Shown here piece by piece: positions 1-8,772 of a DNA stretch of 64,000 nt. The position numbers and the translations under genes are program-made. Source of the DNA: Methylovirgula sp963708155 (GTDB lineage: Bacteria; Pseudomonadota; Alphaproteobacteria; Rhizobiales; Beijerinckiaceae); the NCBI GenBank assembly GCA_963708155.1, contig OY970183.1, positions 1,612,001 to 1,676,000 on the forward strand. Direction: 5' to 3'. Under the pieces are notes generated by a model. That model worked only from the letters and a program-made list of their open reading frames with translations, did not search any database and was not told the DNA's origin. The number at the start of each line of letters is the position of its first letter. Positions within the stretch are counted from its first letter, which is position 1.

Positions 1-411
1 GACATCCGGGCCTTGCCGATTTAACTCTGTCGGGTCGGTCGCGACCGAGAAATAGATCTGCAGAATCTGTCCATAGCTGATGATGCGCGGGTCGAAAGTG
101 ATCCGCACCGACTCGGCGTGGCCGGTCTCGCCGGTGCCGACCAACCCATAATGGGCGTTGGCCGCGCTGCCGCCGGAATAGCCCGAGAGCGCTTGCGTGA
201 CCCCCCTCACATGCTGAAAGACGCCTTGCACGCCCCAGAAGCAGCCGCCAGCGATGACGGCGGTTTCGCTTTCCGCCCGCGGCGGCTCGTCGATAGCCGG
301 CGCCGGCGCGCGCATCGCGGGCTCGGCGTTGCCATGCGAGCTCGACCAGAGAGCTCCGGTAGCGATCAGCGCTGCCGCGCCGAGGCCCAAAATCAACTGC
401 CGTTGTGACAT
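1..411 (-). CDS. msrA: peptide-methionine (S)-S-oxide reductase MsrA, C-terminus cut by window edge
   Basis: Reduces the S-epimer of methionine sulfoxide in proteins. The minus-strand frame opens at ATG 411 after a GGAGGCGCC ribosome site and runs off the left edge (137 codons seen). Residues 1-30 form a hydrophobic signal or anchor, so the enzyme is probably periplasmic. The family active-site motif GGCFWG follows, with catalytic Cys57, then conserved stretches (SGYSGG, GTGETGHAESV, LLQIYFS-like) typical of MsrA. It lies 9 bp behind dipZ and in the same operon as msrB, so the three likely work together on oxidised envelope proteins. The resolving cysteines, if any, lie outside the window. 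Confidence 0.93.
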   Translation of the reverse strand, partial: MSQRQLILGLGAAALIATGALWSSSHGNAEPAMRAPAPAIDEPPRAESETAVIAGGCFWGVQGVFQHVRGVTQALSGYSGGSAANAHYGLVGTGETGHAESVRITFDPRIISYGQILQIYFSVATDPTELNRQGPDV

Positions 412-420
412 AGGCGCCTC

Positions 421-2214
421 CTATCCGAATGTGAAAGCGAAAGCCTCGACGCCGGGGTCGAGGAATTGAATTTCGAACGTGCGGTCAGCGACGGCGCCCT
501 TTTGCCGGACGAGTTGATAAAGCCTCTGCTCCGTCACCGTCCCGTTGCCAGCAGCGTCCACATCGGCGCCGTGGTCGGCGCCCGGGACGCGCCCGTCGAT
601 AAGAATGTGGAAGCGCACCGGCTTGCCGCCTTCGCTCGGCCCGAGCACCAGATGCAGGTCGCGCGCGTGAAAGCGATAGGTGATCCAGCCGTCACGCGCA
701 TTGAGGGCCGCGTGCTCGCCGCTGACGGTCCAATCGCCAGTCAGGCCCCATTGGTTCAACGCAAGATTAGGCGCGAGCGTATAGACATGCGGCACGTTCC
801 GCGCCGCAGACTCGGTCGAAGCAAAATTCTCCGCCCGATCGAAGCCGATATAGGTTTCGGGCGATTGCACATCCGCCATGTCCGGCGCGGCCTCGGCGCC
901 GCCGGCCGAGACTTTGACGATTTTCTGAGCGTTAGCGTCGGCCGCATCGGTGTTCCGCCCGGCTTCGGCAAGAAGCTGCCGGATGATTTTCTCCGAGCCG
1001 GCGTAATCGCCTTCGCCGAAATGATGGTGGCGGATGCGGCCTTGCGCATCGATAAAATAATGCGCAGGCCAGAACTCATTGTTGAAGCCCTGCCAGATGG
1101 CATAATCGTTGTCGATCGCGACCGGATAGGTGACGCCGAGTTCGCGCACGGCGCGTCGGACATTGTCGACATTCTTTTCGAAGGCGAATTCCGGCGCGTG
1201 CACACCGATGACGACAAGGCCCTTGTCTTTGTATTTTTCGGCCCAGGCGCGAACGTAGGGCAGCGTGCGCAGGCAATTGATGCACGAGTACGTCCAGAAA
1301 TCGACCAGCACGACTTTGCCGCGCAAGCTCTCGGCGGTGAGAGGCGGCGAGTTCAGCCATTGCGTCGCGCCCGCGAGCGGGGGAATTTCGCCTTCGACCG
1401 GGAGTGCCGTTGCGGCGGAATGATGCGCCGACATCATCATCATGCTGCCGGCGCCCTCGTTCATCACCACCGAAGCCGCGGGCTCCTGCGGCCGCGTCTT
1501 GTCGATCAGGGCCTGCTCGAGTGCATTGGTTGGCGCCGCCGAAAGCTGAGTCAAGAATCCGGTATCAAGGCCGAGCGCGATTGCGGCGACACCGGCGAGC
1601 ACCGCGACGCCCAGTCCACGGCGGACCCATTCACCCGCGCCGAGCGCGCGTTTCATCGTGGCGAAGACGCGCCCGCCGATCAGCAGAGCGCAGGCCAGCG
1701 AGGTCGCTGCGCCGGCGGCATAGGCGAGCAGCAGGAGCGAGGTTTTGGCGTTGGCGCCTTGCAGTGCGGCGCCGGTCAGGACAAGCCCGAGGATCGGCCC
1801 GGCGCAGGGCGCCCAGAGCAGGCCGGTCGCAATCCCAAGCACGAAAGATGAGAGAATCTTTTCGCCATCGCGAGCCTCTGTCGCCGCCGATTGCGACAGC
1901 CGGTTGCCGAGCGCGACGATGGGCCGGGTCAATCGGTCGGCGATCGCCGGGACGAGCAGGGTCAGGCCGAATATGGCGAGCAGCACGAGCGCGGCGATGC
2001 GGCCGAGTTCATTGGCGCGCACGGCCCAGCCGCCGCCGACCGCGGCGAGAGTCGCTACGGCGGCGAAGGTCAGCGCCATGCCGGCGAGGAGCGGCAGCCC
2101 GGCTTTCAGGAAGGGCTGGTCAGCGCGGGCGAAGACAAAGGGCAACACCGGCAGAATGCACGGGCTGAGGATTGTCAGAACGCCGCCGAGATAGGCGATG
2201 ACCGCAATCAGCAT
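421..2214 (-). CDS. dipZ: DipZ-like thiol-disulfide carrier: CcdA membrane domain fused to a TlpA/thioredoxin domain
   Basis: 597 aa. The N-terminal ~220 residues are a CcdA/DsbD-type membrane domain with its two transport cysteines in SPCILP (Cys19) and WAPCAGP (about 137). A linker rich in Met and His (GSMMMMSAHHS) leads to a periplasmic thioredoxin-like domain with the redox motif WTYSCINC near residue 308. A C-terminal ~160-residue beta-rich domain is typical of the DipZ family. It should carry electrons from cytoplasmic thioredoxin to periplasmic partners. Lying between msrB and msrA with gaps of 9 bp on each side, it is the obvious electron source for both methionine sulfoxide reductases (inference from context). 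Confidence 0.9.
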   Translation of the reverse strand: MLIAVIAYLGGVLTILSPCILPVLPFVFARADQPFLKAGLPLLAGMALTFAAVATLAAVGGGWAVRANELGRIAALVLLAIFGLTLLVPAIADRLTRPIVALGNRLSQSAATEARDGEKILSSFVLGIATGLLWAPCAGPILGLVLTGAALQGANAKTSLLLLAYAAGAATSLACALLIGGRVFATMKRALGAGEWVRRGLGVAVLAGVAAIALGLDTGFLTQLSAAPTNALEQALIDKTRPQEPAASVVMNEGAGSMMMMSAHHSAATALPVEGEIPPLAGATQWLNSPPLTAESLRGKVVLVDFWTYSCINCLRTLPYVRAWAEKYKDKGLVVIGVHAPEFAFEKNVDNVRRAVRELGVTYPVAIDNDYAIWQGFNNEFWPAHYFIDAQGRIRHHHFGEGDYAGSEKIIRQLLAEAGRNTDAADANAQKIVKVSAGGAEAAPDMADVQSPETYIGFDRAENFASTESAARNVPHVYTLAPNLALNQWGLTGDWTVSGEHAALNARDGWITYRFHARDLHLVLGPSEGGKPVRFHILIDGRVPGADHGADVDAAGNGTVTEQRLYQLVRQKGAVADRTFEIQFLDPGVEAFAFTFG

Positions 2215-2223
2215 GGCCTTCCC

Positions 2224-2718
2224 TCAGGCAGCTTTGTCGGGGATGAATTTCAGCGCGACGCCGTTCATGCAATAGCGCAGGCCCGTCGGCTTCGGCCCGT
2301 CGTCGAACACATGGCCGAGATGGCCGCCGCAGCGCCGGCACGAAATCTCCGTCCGCACCATGCCGAAGGAATTGTCCTGTGCCTCGTTGACGGCATTGGG
2401 CAGCGGTTCCCAGAAACTCGGCCAGCCGGTGCCGCTGTCGAATTTGGTCTTGGACGAGAAGAGCGGCAGGTCGCAGCCCGCACAGGCAAAGACGCCGGCG
2501 CGATGCTCGTCCAGCAGCGGGCTGGTGAAGGCGCGCTCGGTGTCCTTCTGGCGCAGGACGGCATATTGATCCGGCGTCAAAAGCCGGCGCCATTCGGCGT
2601 CGGTATGGGTGACCTCGTAAGCCGGTGCAGCTTGGGCGGCCTGCCCCTGGGTCAAGCGAACGATGCCGAGAGCGGCAACTCCCGTGGCGGCAATGGAAAA
2701 GCCTCTGCGGGTCAGCAT
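2224..2718 (-). CDS. msrB: peptide-methionine (R)-S-oxide reductase MsrB with Tat-like signal
   Basis: 164 aa. Reduces the R-epimer of methionine sulfoxide. It starts LTRRGFSIAATG, a twin-arginine-like leader ending near AQA, so export is likely. The SelR/MsrB fold is recognisable: zinc cysteines 79/82 (CAGC) and 127/130 (CRRC), the motif GTGWPSFW, GGHLGHVFDDGP, and catalytic Cys150 in RYCMNGVALKF. It is the first gene of the msrB-dipZ-msrA operon. A divergent promoter region of about 130 bp separates it from uup. Start chosen at ATG 2718 because the signal follows directly. Confidence 0.94.
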   Translation of the reverse strand: MLTRRGFSIAATGVAALGIVRLTQGQAAQAAPAYEVTHTDAEWRRLLTPDQYAVLRQKDTERAFTSPLLDEHRAGVFACAGCDLPLFSSKTKFDSGTGWPSFWEPLPNAVNEAQDNSFGMVRTEISCRRCGGHLGHVFDDGPKPTGLRYCMNGVALKFIPDKAA

Positions 2719-2849
2719 TTTTGCCTCCTCCAGTCTCTGGCGGCCCTCGCGATTCCCGGCGCCATTCGTTAGGGAGATACGGGCCGGCGGGGCGAAAGGT
2801 TACGCCGCCGCCCGGCTTTCACAGACAGTTGAAAGATTAAATCGCGTTC

Positions 2850-4664
2850 ATGGCCGCTCCGCTTCTCACCCTTCAGTCCATTCGCCTCAGCTTTGGCAGC
2901 GCGCCGCTTTTGACCGAGGCCGAGCTTACGCTCAGTGCCGGCGAGCGGCTTTGCCTTGTCGGCCGCAACGGTTCGGGGAAATCGACCCTTCTCAAGATCG
3001 CCGCCGGGCTGATCGAGGCGGATCAAGGGCGCCGCTTTCTCCAGCCGGATGCGAGCCTTCGCTACCTGCCGCAAGAGCCGGACTTTTCCGGCTTCGCCAC
3101 GGCGCTGGATTATGTCGTCGAGGGGTTGAACCCCGTCGATGGCGCCTATGTCGGCCGCGCCCTGTTAAATGAGCTTGACCTGAGCGGTGACGAAAACCCG
3201 GCGCTGCTGTCGGGCGGCCAGGCGCGGCGCGTGGCGCTGGCGCGGGTTCTCGCCCCCGAGCCGGATATTCTTCTTCTTGATGAGCCCACAAACCATCTCG
3301 ACCTGCCCGCCATCGAATGGCTGGAGGCCAAACTCGCCACCCTGCGCTCGGCATTGGTCCTCATCAGTCACGACCGCCGCTTTCTGCACAATCTGACCCG
3401 CAAAACCGTCTGGCTCGACCGCGGCATTACCTTCAACCGCGATCGCGGCTTTGCCGAATTCGAGGCCTGGCGCGATCAGATGCTGGAAGAGGAGGAACTG
3501 AAGCAGCACAAGCTGGCGCGCAAGATCGCCGCCGAGGAAGACTGGCTGCGCTATGGCGTCACCGCCCGGCGCAAGCGGAACCAGAAGCGGCTCGGCGATC
3601 TCCAGGGCCTGCGCAAGGCGCATCGCGAGCACCAACGCGCGGTCGGCCAGGTGAAATTCGCCGCGAGCGAAACCGGCGCCACGCCCGCGCTGGTGATCGA
3701 GGCGCGCGACATCGCCAAGGCCTACGACACGCGGCCCATCGTCCGGGATTTCTCGGTGCGCATTCTGCGCGGTGACCGGCTCGGCCTCGTCGGCGCCAAC
3801 GGCGCGGGCAAGACGACGCTCATCAACCTTCTGACGGGCGTGCTCGCACCCGATACGGGCGAGGTGAAGCAGGGCGCCGGCCTCGCCATGGCGAGCCTCG
3901 ACCAAAATCGCGCCTCGCTCGATCCGCAGACGAGCCTGAAGGACGCGCTGACCGGCGGCGGCAGCGATTTTGTCGAGGTGGCGGGGGTACGCAAACACGT
4001 CATCGGTTATATGCGCGACTTCCTCTTCGGCCCCGAGCAGGCGGGAACGCCGATCGGCCGCCTGTCCGGCGGCGAGCGCGGCCGGCTGATGCTGGCGCGG
4101 GCACTGGCGCAGCCGACCAATCTGCTCGTGCTCGACGAGCCGACCAACGATCTCGATCTCGAGACGCTCGACCTGCTGCAGGAATTGCTTGCCGATTACA
4201 AAGGCACCGTGATCCTCGTCAGCCACGATCGCGATTTCCTCGACCGGGTCGCGACCTCCGTTCTGGTTGCCGAGGGCGAGGGCCGCTGGACCGAATATGC
4301 GGGCGGTTATTCCGACATGGTGGCGCAGCGCGGCCGCGGTCTCGGCGCCGCCCCGGTGCTGAAGCCGGCGCGGCAAAAGGCCGACCCCAAAGCGCAGACC
4401 GGCGCGCCGCTCAAGAGCAGGCGCAAATTGTCGTTCAAGGAAAAGCACGCGCTCGAGACCCTGCCGGCGCGGATGGAGAAGCTGCGCGCCGAGGCGGCGC
4501 GGCATAAGGCCGTGCTGGCCGATGCCGACCTCTACCGCAGCGATCGGACCAAATTCACCGCCGCGACCGAGGCTCTCGCCAATGCCGCGACCGAGCTTGC
4601 CAAGGCCGAGGACGAATGGCTGGCCCTCGAAATCCTGCGCGAGGAAATCGAAGGGGCGGATTAA
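2850..4664 (+). CDS. uup: ABC-F family ATPase Uup
   Basis: 604 aa soluble ABC-F protein with two ATPase cassettes and no membrane segments. Cassette 1 has Walker A GRNGSGKST (residues 38-46), signature LSGGQARR and Walker B LLLDEPTNHLD. Cassette 2 has GANGAGKTT near 316, LSGGERGRL and LVLDEPTNDLD. The inter-domain linker is basic, and a C-terminal coiled coil (about residues 530-600) is the Uup hallmark. The family is linked to DNA-branch processing and ribosome-associated functions. Gene content on either side gives no extra clue. Full length and intact. Confidence 0.93.
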   Translation: MAAPLLTLQSIRLSFGSAPLLTEAELTLSAGERLCLVGRNGSGKSTLLKIAAGLIEADQGRRFLQPDASLRYLPQEPDFSGFATALDYVVEGLNPVDGAYVGRALLNELDLSGDENPALLSGGQARRVALARVLAPEPDILLLDEPTNHLDLPAIEWLEAKLATLRSALVLISHDRRFLHNLTRKTVWLDRGITFNRDRGFAEFEAWRDQMLEEEELKQHKLARKIAAEEDWLRYGVTARRKRNQKRLGDLQGLRKAHREHQRAVGQVKFAASETGATPALVIEARDIAKAYDTRPIVRDFSVRILRGDRLGLVGANGAGKTTLINLLTGVLAPDTGEVKQGAGLAMASLDQNRASLDPQTSLKDALTGGGSDFVEVAGVRKHVIGYMRDFLFGPEQAGTPIGRLSGGERGRLMLARALAQPTNLLVLDEPTNDLDLETLDLLQELLADYKGTVILVSHDRDFLDRVATSVLVAEGEGRWTEYAGGYSDMVAQRGRGLGAAPVLKPARQKADPKAQTGAPLKSRRKLSFKEKHALETLPARMEKLRAEAARHKAVLADADLYRSDRTKFTAATEALANAATELAKAEDEWLALEILREEIEGAD

Positions 4665-4729
4665 CCCGAACGGGTCATATTGGCGCCACGGGATTCCTGC
4701 TACGACCAAGCCATGTTTTCGTAGGGCCG

Positions 4730-5311
4730 ATGTTCAACAGACTTTATCGATGGACGCTTTCGCTCGCCGACAGCCCCCATGCCACTTGGGCGCTGGCGGC
4801 GATCGCCTTTGCCGAAAGCTCGTTCTTCCCGATTCCGCCGGATACGATCCTCGTGCCGATGGTGCTGGCGCGGCCGAAACGCGCCTTCTTCTACGCTCTC
4901 GTCGCGACGCTTGCTTCCGTCACCGGCGGCCTGCTCGGCTATGCCATCGGCGCACTGCTCTATCAGACGCTCGGCAAATGGCTCATTCATGTTTACGGCT
5001 ACGGGTCGCGCGTCGAGGACCTCCGCGCGCTCTATGCGCATTGGGGCTGGGCCGTGATCCTCATCAAGGGCATGACGCCGATCCCGTTCAAGATCGTCAC
5101 AATCACCAGCGGGCTTCTTGCCTATAGCCTGCCGCTCTTCGTCCTCTTCTCACTCATCACGCGCGGCGCACGCTTCTTTCTGGAAGCTGCCCTGCTCAAT
5201 CGCTATGGCGCGCCGATCAACGGGCTGCTGGAGAAATATTTCGGCTATTTCCTACTGCTTCTTGCTGCCGCCGTAATTCTTGGCTTTGTCATCGCCGCGC
5301 ATCTGGCGTGA
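4730..5311 (+). CDS. YqaA/DedA (SNARE-associated/VTT) family membrane protein
   Basis: 193 aa from the ATG at 4730 (the frame is open to 4616 inside uup, but the homologous part begins MFNRLYRW). Several hydrophobic helices and the motif EssFFPIPPDTILVPM, followed by G-x-LLGYAIG and the conserved KGMTPIPFKIVTI, place it in the YqaA branch of the DedA superfamily, proposed lipid or ion transporters of the inner membrane. It sits 65 bp after uup and 6 bp before dsbB, so it is probably co-transcribed with dsbB. Confidence 0.85.
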   Translation: MFNRLYRWTLSLADSPHATWALAAIAFAESSFFPIPPDTILVPMVLARPKRAFFYALVATLASVTGGLLGYAIGALLYQTLGKWLIHVYGYGSRVEDLRALYAHWGWAVILIKGMTPIPFKIVTITSGLLAYSLPLFVLFSLITRGARFFLEAALLNRYGAPINGLLEKYFGYFLLLLAAAVILGFVIAAHLA

Positions 5312-5317
5312 GGGGAA

Positions 5318-5824
5318 ATGTCAGCGACAGAATTTCGTAACGTGCAGGCGGCGCGAATCGCAGGCCTCCTCTTTCTGGTCGCCGCCGCGACGATCGGCGG
5401 TGCCTGGATCTTCCAGGCATTCGGCTATGCGCCCTGCGAACTCTGCCTGAAGGAACGCATTCCCTATTACGTCGGCGTTCCTGTCGCTGCTTTGACATTC
5501 GCCTTCGCGGTGAACCACGCGCGCGCCCTGACGCGCGCGGGTTTCGTTCTTTTGTTCCTCATCTTCATCTTCAGCGCCGGCTTCGGCATCTATCATGCGG
5601 GCGTCGAATGGCGCTTCTGGCAAGGTCCGACGGCCTGCACCGGCAGCACGATGACCAAGGCGACCTCGGCGCAGGATTTCCTGCATCAGCTTCAGACGTT
5701 CAAGGTCGTGCGTTGCGATGCGGTCGCGATCCGCATCCTCGGCCTGTCGCTCGCGGGCTGGAATGCGGTGATCTCGGCGGCGCTGGCGCTGCTCGCCATT
5801 TTCGGGCTGCGCAAGACCGCCTGA
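5318..5824 (+). CDS. dsbB: disulfide bond formation protein DsbB
   Basis: 168 aa, four predicted membrane helices. Re-oxidises the periplasmic thiol oxidase DsbA using quinone. The first periplasmic loop carries Cys40-x2-Cys43 (PCELCL) and the second carries Cys107 and Cys133, the four-cysteine relay of the family. It follows the DedA-like gene by 6 bp. Its stop is adjacent to the 3' end of rlmN, which converges from the other strand. Confidence 0.92.
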   Translation: MSATEFRNVQAARIAGLLFLVAAATIGGAWIFQAFGYAPCELCLKERIPYYVGVPVAALTFAFAVNHARALTRAGFVLLFLIFIFSAGFGIYHAGVEWRFWQGPTACTGSTMTKATSAQDFLHQLQTFKVVRCDAVAIRILGLSLAGWNAVISAALALLAIFGLRKTA

Positions 5825-5825
5825 A

Positions 5826-7053
5826 CTATTCCGCTTCCGCCGCCAATCTTGCCCGAGCCCGCAGCTTCTCGGTTTCGCTCTTCAGCTGGCCGCAGGCGGC
5901 GAGAATGTCACGGCCGCGCGGCGTGCGCACCGGGCTCGCGTAGCCGGCATTGAAGACGATCTCCGAAAAAGCCTCGATCTTCTCCCAGTCCGAGCACTCA
6001 TATTGCGTGCCGGGCCAGGGATTGAACGGAATGAGATTGATCTTCGCCGGAATGCCTTTGAGCAGGCGCACCAGTTCGCGCGCCTCGGCGGGCGAATCGT
6101 TGACGCCCTTTCAGCATCACATATTCGAAGGTGATGCGCCGCGCGTTCGAGGCACCGGGATAGTCGCGGCAGGCGGCGAGCAAGTCCTTGATCGGATATT
6201 TCTTGTTGAGCGGCACCAGCACGTCGCGCAGATCGTCGCGCACCGCATGCAGCGAGATCGCCAGCATCGGGCCGGCCTCGGCACCGAGCCGTTCGATCTG
6301 CGGCACGACGCCGGCGGTGGAGACGGTGATGCGGCGCTTGGAAACCGAGAGCCCGTCGCCATCGGCAAGCACGCCGACCGCGTCGCGCACATTGTCGAAA
6401 TTATAGAGCGGCTCGCCCATGCCCATGAAGACGATATTGGTGATCGGCCGCGTGCCGCCTTGCGGCAACAGGCCGTCACTCGGCGGCGTCAAGCCGGCGA
6501 AATCGCCGAGCCGCTCGCGCGCAACGATGATCTGCGCGACGATCTCCCGCGATGAAAGATTGCGGACGAGCTTTTGCGTGCCGGTATGGCAGAAGCGGCA
6601 GGTAAGCGTGCAGCCGACCTGGCTCGAAATGCAGAGCGTGCCGCGGTCGCTTTCGGGGATATAGACGCATTCGACCTCGGCGCCCTTGTCGCTGGCATCG
6701 ACCGGCGCGAGACGCAGAAGCCATTTGCGCGTGCCGTCCTGCGAGACCTGTTCGGTGACGACCTGCGGGCGCGCCAAATTCTCGTGCTCCGCGAGCACGC
6801 CGCGCAGGCTCTTGCCGATGTTGAGCATGGAGTCGAAATCGCGGGCGCCCTGGAAATAGATCCAGTGCCAAAGCTGCGCGACGCGCATCTTGATCTCGCG
6901 CTCCGGCACGCCGTGGGTTCGCAGGGTCTCGGCCAGCTCGGCGCGCGTCGCCCCGGCGAGCGACGCCTTGGGGGGCGTGGGCGTGGCGTCATCATCTCGC
7001 CGCACGGGCGCGGAAGATGGGAGGAGGTCGGCCGTCAAATTCATCGCTGTCAT
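5826..7053 (-). CDS. rlmN: 23S rRNA/tRNA adenine-C2 methyltransferase RlmN (frame broken once)
   Basis: Radical-SAM enzyme that methylates C2 of A2503 in 23S rRNA and A37 of some tRNAs. Start set at ATG 7053 (or 7044); the same frame is open far upstream but that part overlaps the divergent SIMPL gene. The radical-SAM cluster motif GCTLTCRFCHTG and the segment GMGEPLYN are clear. The frame breaks after FEYVMLKG: a run of three C at 6106-6108 appears to hold one extra base. Reading resumes as VNDSPAEAREL and ends with the normal C-terminus (GRDILAACGQL). The rest of the gene is well conserved, so a sequencing error is more likely than a real mutation. Confidence 0.9.
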
Positions 7054-7104
7054 GTAGCATCGCCCGCCCGATTTCTCCACTCGCCCTGCAAAGGACTTGA
7101 ATCC

Positions 7105-7833
7105 ATGGGTTTTGCCCCCGCCGCCATCGTGCTCCTCCTCGCCCTGTCGCTGCCGGGCGCCGCCTCGGCGCAGGCGGCGCTCGTTGATTCGGTGCCGCAT
7201 ATCACCGTCGTCGGCCATGCGCATACGGAGGTCGCGCCGGATTATGCGGCGCTTTCGCTGGCGGTCGTGACCGAGCGGCCCAAGGCGGCCGCCGCCGCTG
7301 TGGCCAATGCCGAGGCGACGCAGGCCGTGATCGATGCGGTCAAGACGCTGGGGATCGACCCCAAAGACGTGCAGACCAGCGAAGTCTCTCTCAATCCTGT
7401 CTACGACACCATTTCCGATGCCGTCGGCCGCGGCACGACGCAGAAGCTGCGCGGCTATCAGGCGCGCAACGGCCTGACCATCCGCGTGCGCGCGCTCGAC
7501 AAGGCCGGCGCGCTTGCCGCCAGCTTGATCGACAAGGGCGCGAACGAATTCCAGGGCATCAGCTTCGGCTACAGCCATGAGGACGAGCTGAATACGAAGC
7601 TCGACGATGCCGCGATCCGCGACGCGCTGCGTGCCGCGCAAGCCTATCTGCCGGCGGCGGGCGTCAGCCTCGGACGCGTACTTGAAATCGCGCCGAATGA
7701 TGAGGGGGGCTATCGTCCGCGTGTCTTCGCCAGGGCGGCGACATTCGCTGCCGACGCGGCGGTGCCGATCGCGCCGGGCACGCTCAGCTATGATTCGCAG
7801 GTGCGCGTGACCTGGGAGCTGGTCCCGCATTAA
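7105..7833 (+). CDS. SIMPL-domain (DUF541) exported protein
   Basis: 242 aa with a clear signal peptide (hydrophobic LLLALSLPGAASA, cleavage after AQA). The mature part is a SIMPL/DUF541 domain: starts ITVVGHAHTEVAPDYAAL, contains GYQARNGLTIRV and ends QVRVTWEL. The family is periplasmic or outer-membrane-linked and functionally poorly defined (oxidative-stress and pilus roles have been reported for relatives). Start at ATG 7105 is chosen because the signal peptide begins there. It is divergent from rlmN with a 51-bp gap, and its 3' end overlaps the convergent methyltransferase gene by 4 bp. Confidence 0.86.
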   Translation: MGFAPAAIVLLLALSLPGAASAQAALVDSVPHITVVGHAHTEVAPDYAALSLAVVTERPKAAAAAVANAEATQAVIDAVKTLGIDPKDVQTSEVSLNPVYDTISDAVGRGTTQKLRGYQARNGLTIRVRALDKAGALAASLIDKGANEFQGISFGYSHEDELNTKLDDAAIRDALRAAQAYLPAAGVSLGRVLEIAPNDEGGYRPRVFARAATFAADAAVPIAPGTLSYDSQVRVTWELVPH

Positions 7834-8696
7834 TTATTGCGCAGAACGTCCGCGAGCGAAATTTGTCCGCTGCCGGGCTTCAGCGGTTTCTGCTGGCTTT
7901 CGTGCGGTGCCCAGCCGGACAGGAAGACGATCTCGAACGTCGCCCGCAGCCGCCCATCGGTATCGGCATTGTCGCGCGCGTAAATCTCCGCCGCACGCAG
8001 AAATAGCGCGCGGCGCGCCGGCCGGCGCAAGCGTTCGATGAGCGCATTGGTCGCGCCCATCGCCCGAAGGTCGGCGAAAAGCGCGAAGAGATGCGGATAG
8101 CGCACGGTCAACGTCTCAACATCGGTGACGGGCAGGGCGAAGCCGGCGCGCTGTAAGAGGCCGCCCATATCGCGTAGATCGGCGAAGGGCGCGATGCGCG
8201 GCGAGACGCCCCCGGCGATTTCGCTCTCGGCCTCGGCCAGCGCGGCACGCAATTCGCGCAGGCTCGCGCCGCCGATGAGGCAACCAAGGAACAGGCCATC
8301 CGGCTTCAGCGTGCGGCGGATTTGGGCGAGCGCGCCGGGGAGATCGTTGACGTCCTGCAGCGCCAGCGCCGAGACCGCGAGATCGAACGTATTCGGCGCG
8401 AAGGGCAGAAGTTCAGCGTCTCCAATGAGGCCGTCAGTGCCCGCCGTCTGCGCCAGTGGCGCGAGCCGCGTGATCCGTGCGGCGGGATAGGCGGTGGCGA
8501 GCGCCTCGGCCAGCAGCGGCAATGGCGTGCCGATATCGGCGATGGCGGAAAAGGGGCGTGTGACGACGCTGAGGCGTTCCAGAATCTCGCTCGTGGCCCG
8601 CGCGAGCAGAAAATCCGCCGGTCCCCTCGCCAGGGCGCGGGCGAGGCGGCGGCGCTGCAAGGCGCGGTCGAAGATGAGGAAGCCATTCTGTGCCAC
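7830..8696 (-). CDS. SAM-dependent methyltransferase-fold protein, NDUFAF5/BioC-like
   Basis: 288 aa from GTG 8696; the family consensus AQNGFLIFDRALQRRRL begins there although the frame stays open to 8744. A class I methyltransferase fold: a degenerate glycine loop (IADIGTPLPLLAEAL), then LPFAPNTFDLAVSALALQDVNDLPGAL (post-II and acidic loop) and LKPDGLFLGCL. In alphaproteobacteria this BioC-like gene usually lies divergent from comF, as here. The human relative NDUFAF5 hydroxylates an arginine of complex I subunit NDUFS7, so a complex I maturation role is possible but only inferred. Confidence 0.75.
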   Translation of the reverse strand: MAQNGFLIFDRALQRRRLARALARGPADFLLARATSEILERLSVVTRPFSAIADIGTPLPLLAEALATAYPAARITRLAPLAQTAGTDGLIGDAELLPFAPNTFDLAVSALALQDVNDLPGALAQIRRTLKPDGLFLGCLIGGASLRELRAALAEAESEIAGGVSPRIAPFADLRDMGGLLQRAGFALPVTDVETLTVRYPHLFALFADLRAMGATNALIERLRRPARRALFLRAAEIYARDNADTDGRLRATFEIVFLSGWAPHESQQKPLKPGSGQISLADVLRNN

Positions 8697-8772
8697 ACCG
8701 CCTTTTAGCCCAGGCGGCCGATCTCGTCGTGAAACTTCTGGCACTGCGGAAAACCTGACCTATGCTGGTGTC

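Noticed and set aside
118..408. Plus-strand open frames over the msrA region
   Set aside because: Shadows of msrA and dipZ: the minus-strand proteins have clear motifs and signal peptides, and these frames have none.
5998..7830. 610-residue minus frame reaching from rlmN into the SIMPL gene
   Set aside because: The upstream part is antisense to the SIMPL protein, which has a signal peptide and domain; only the RlmN part is real.
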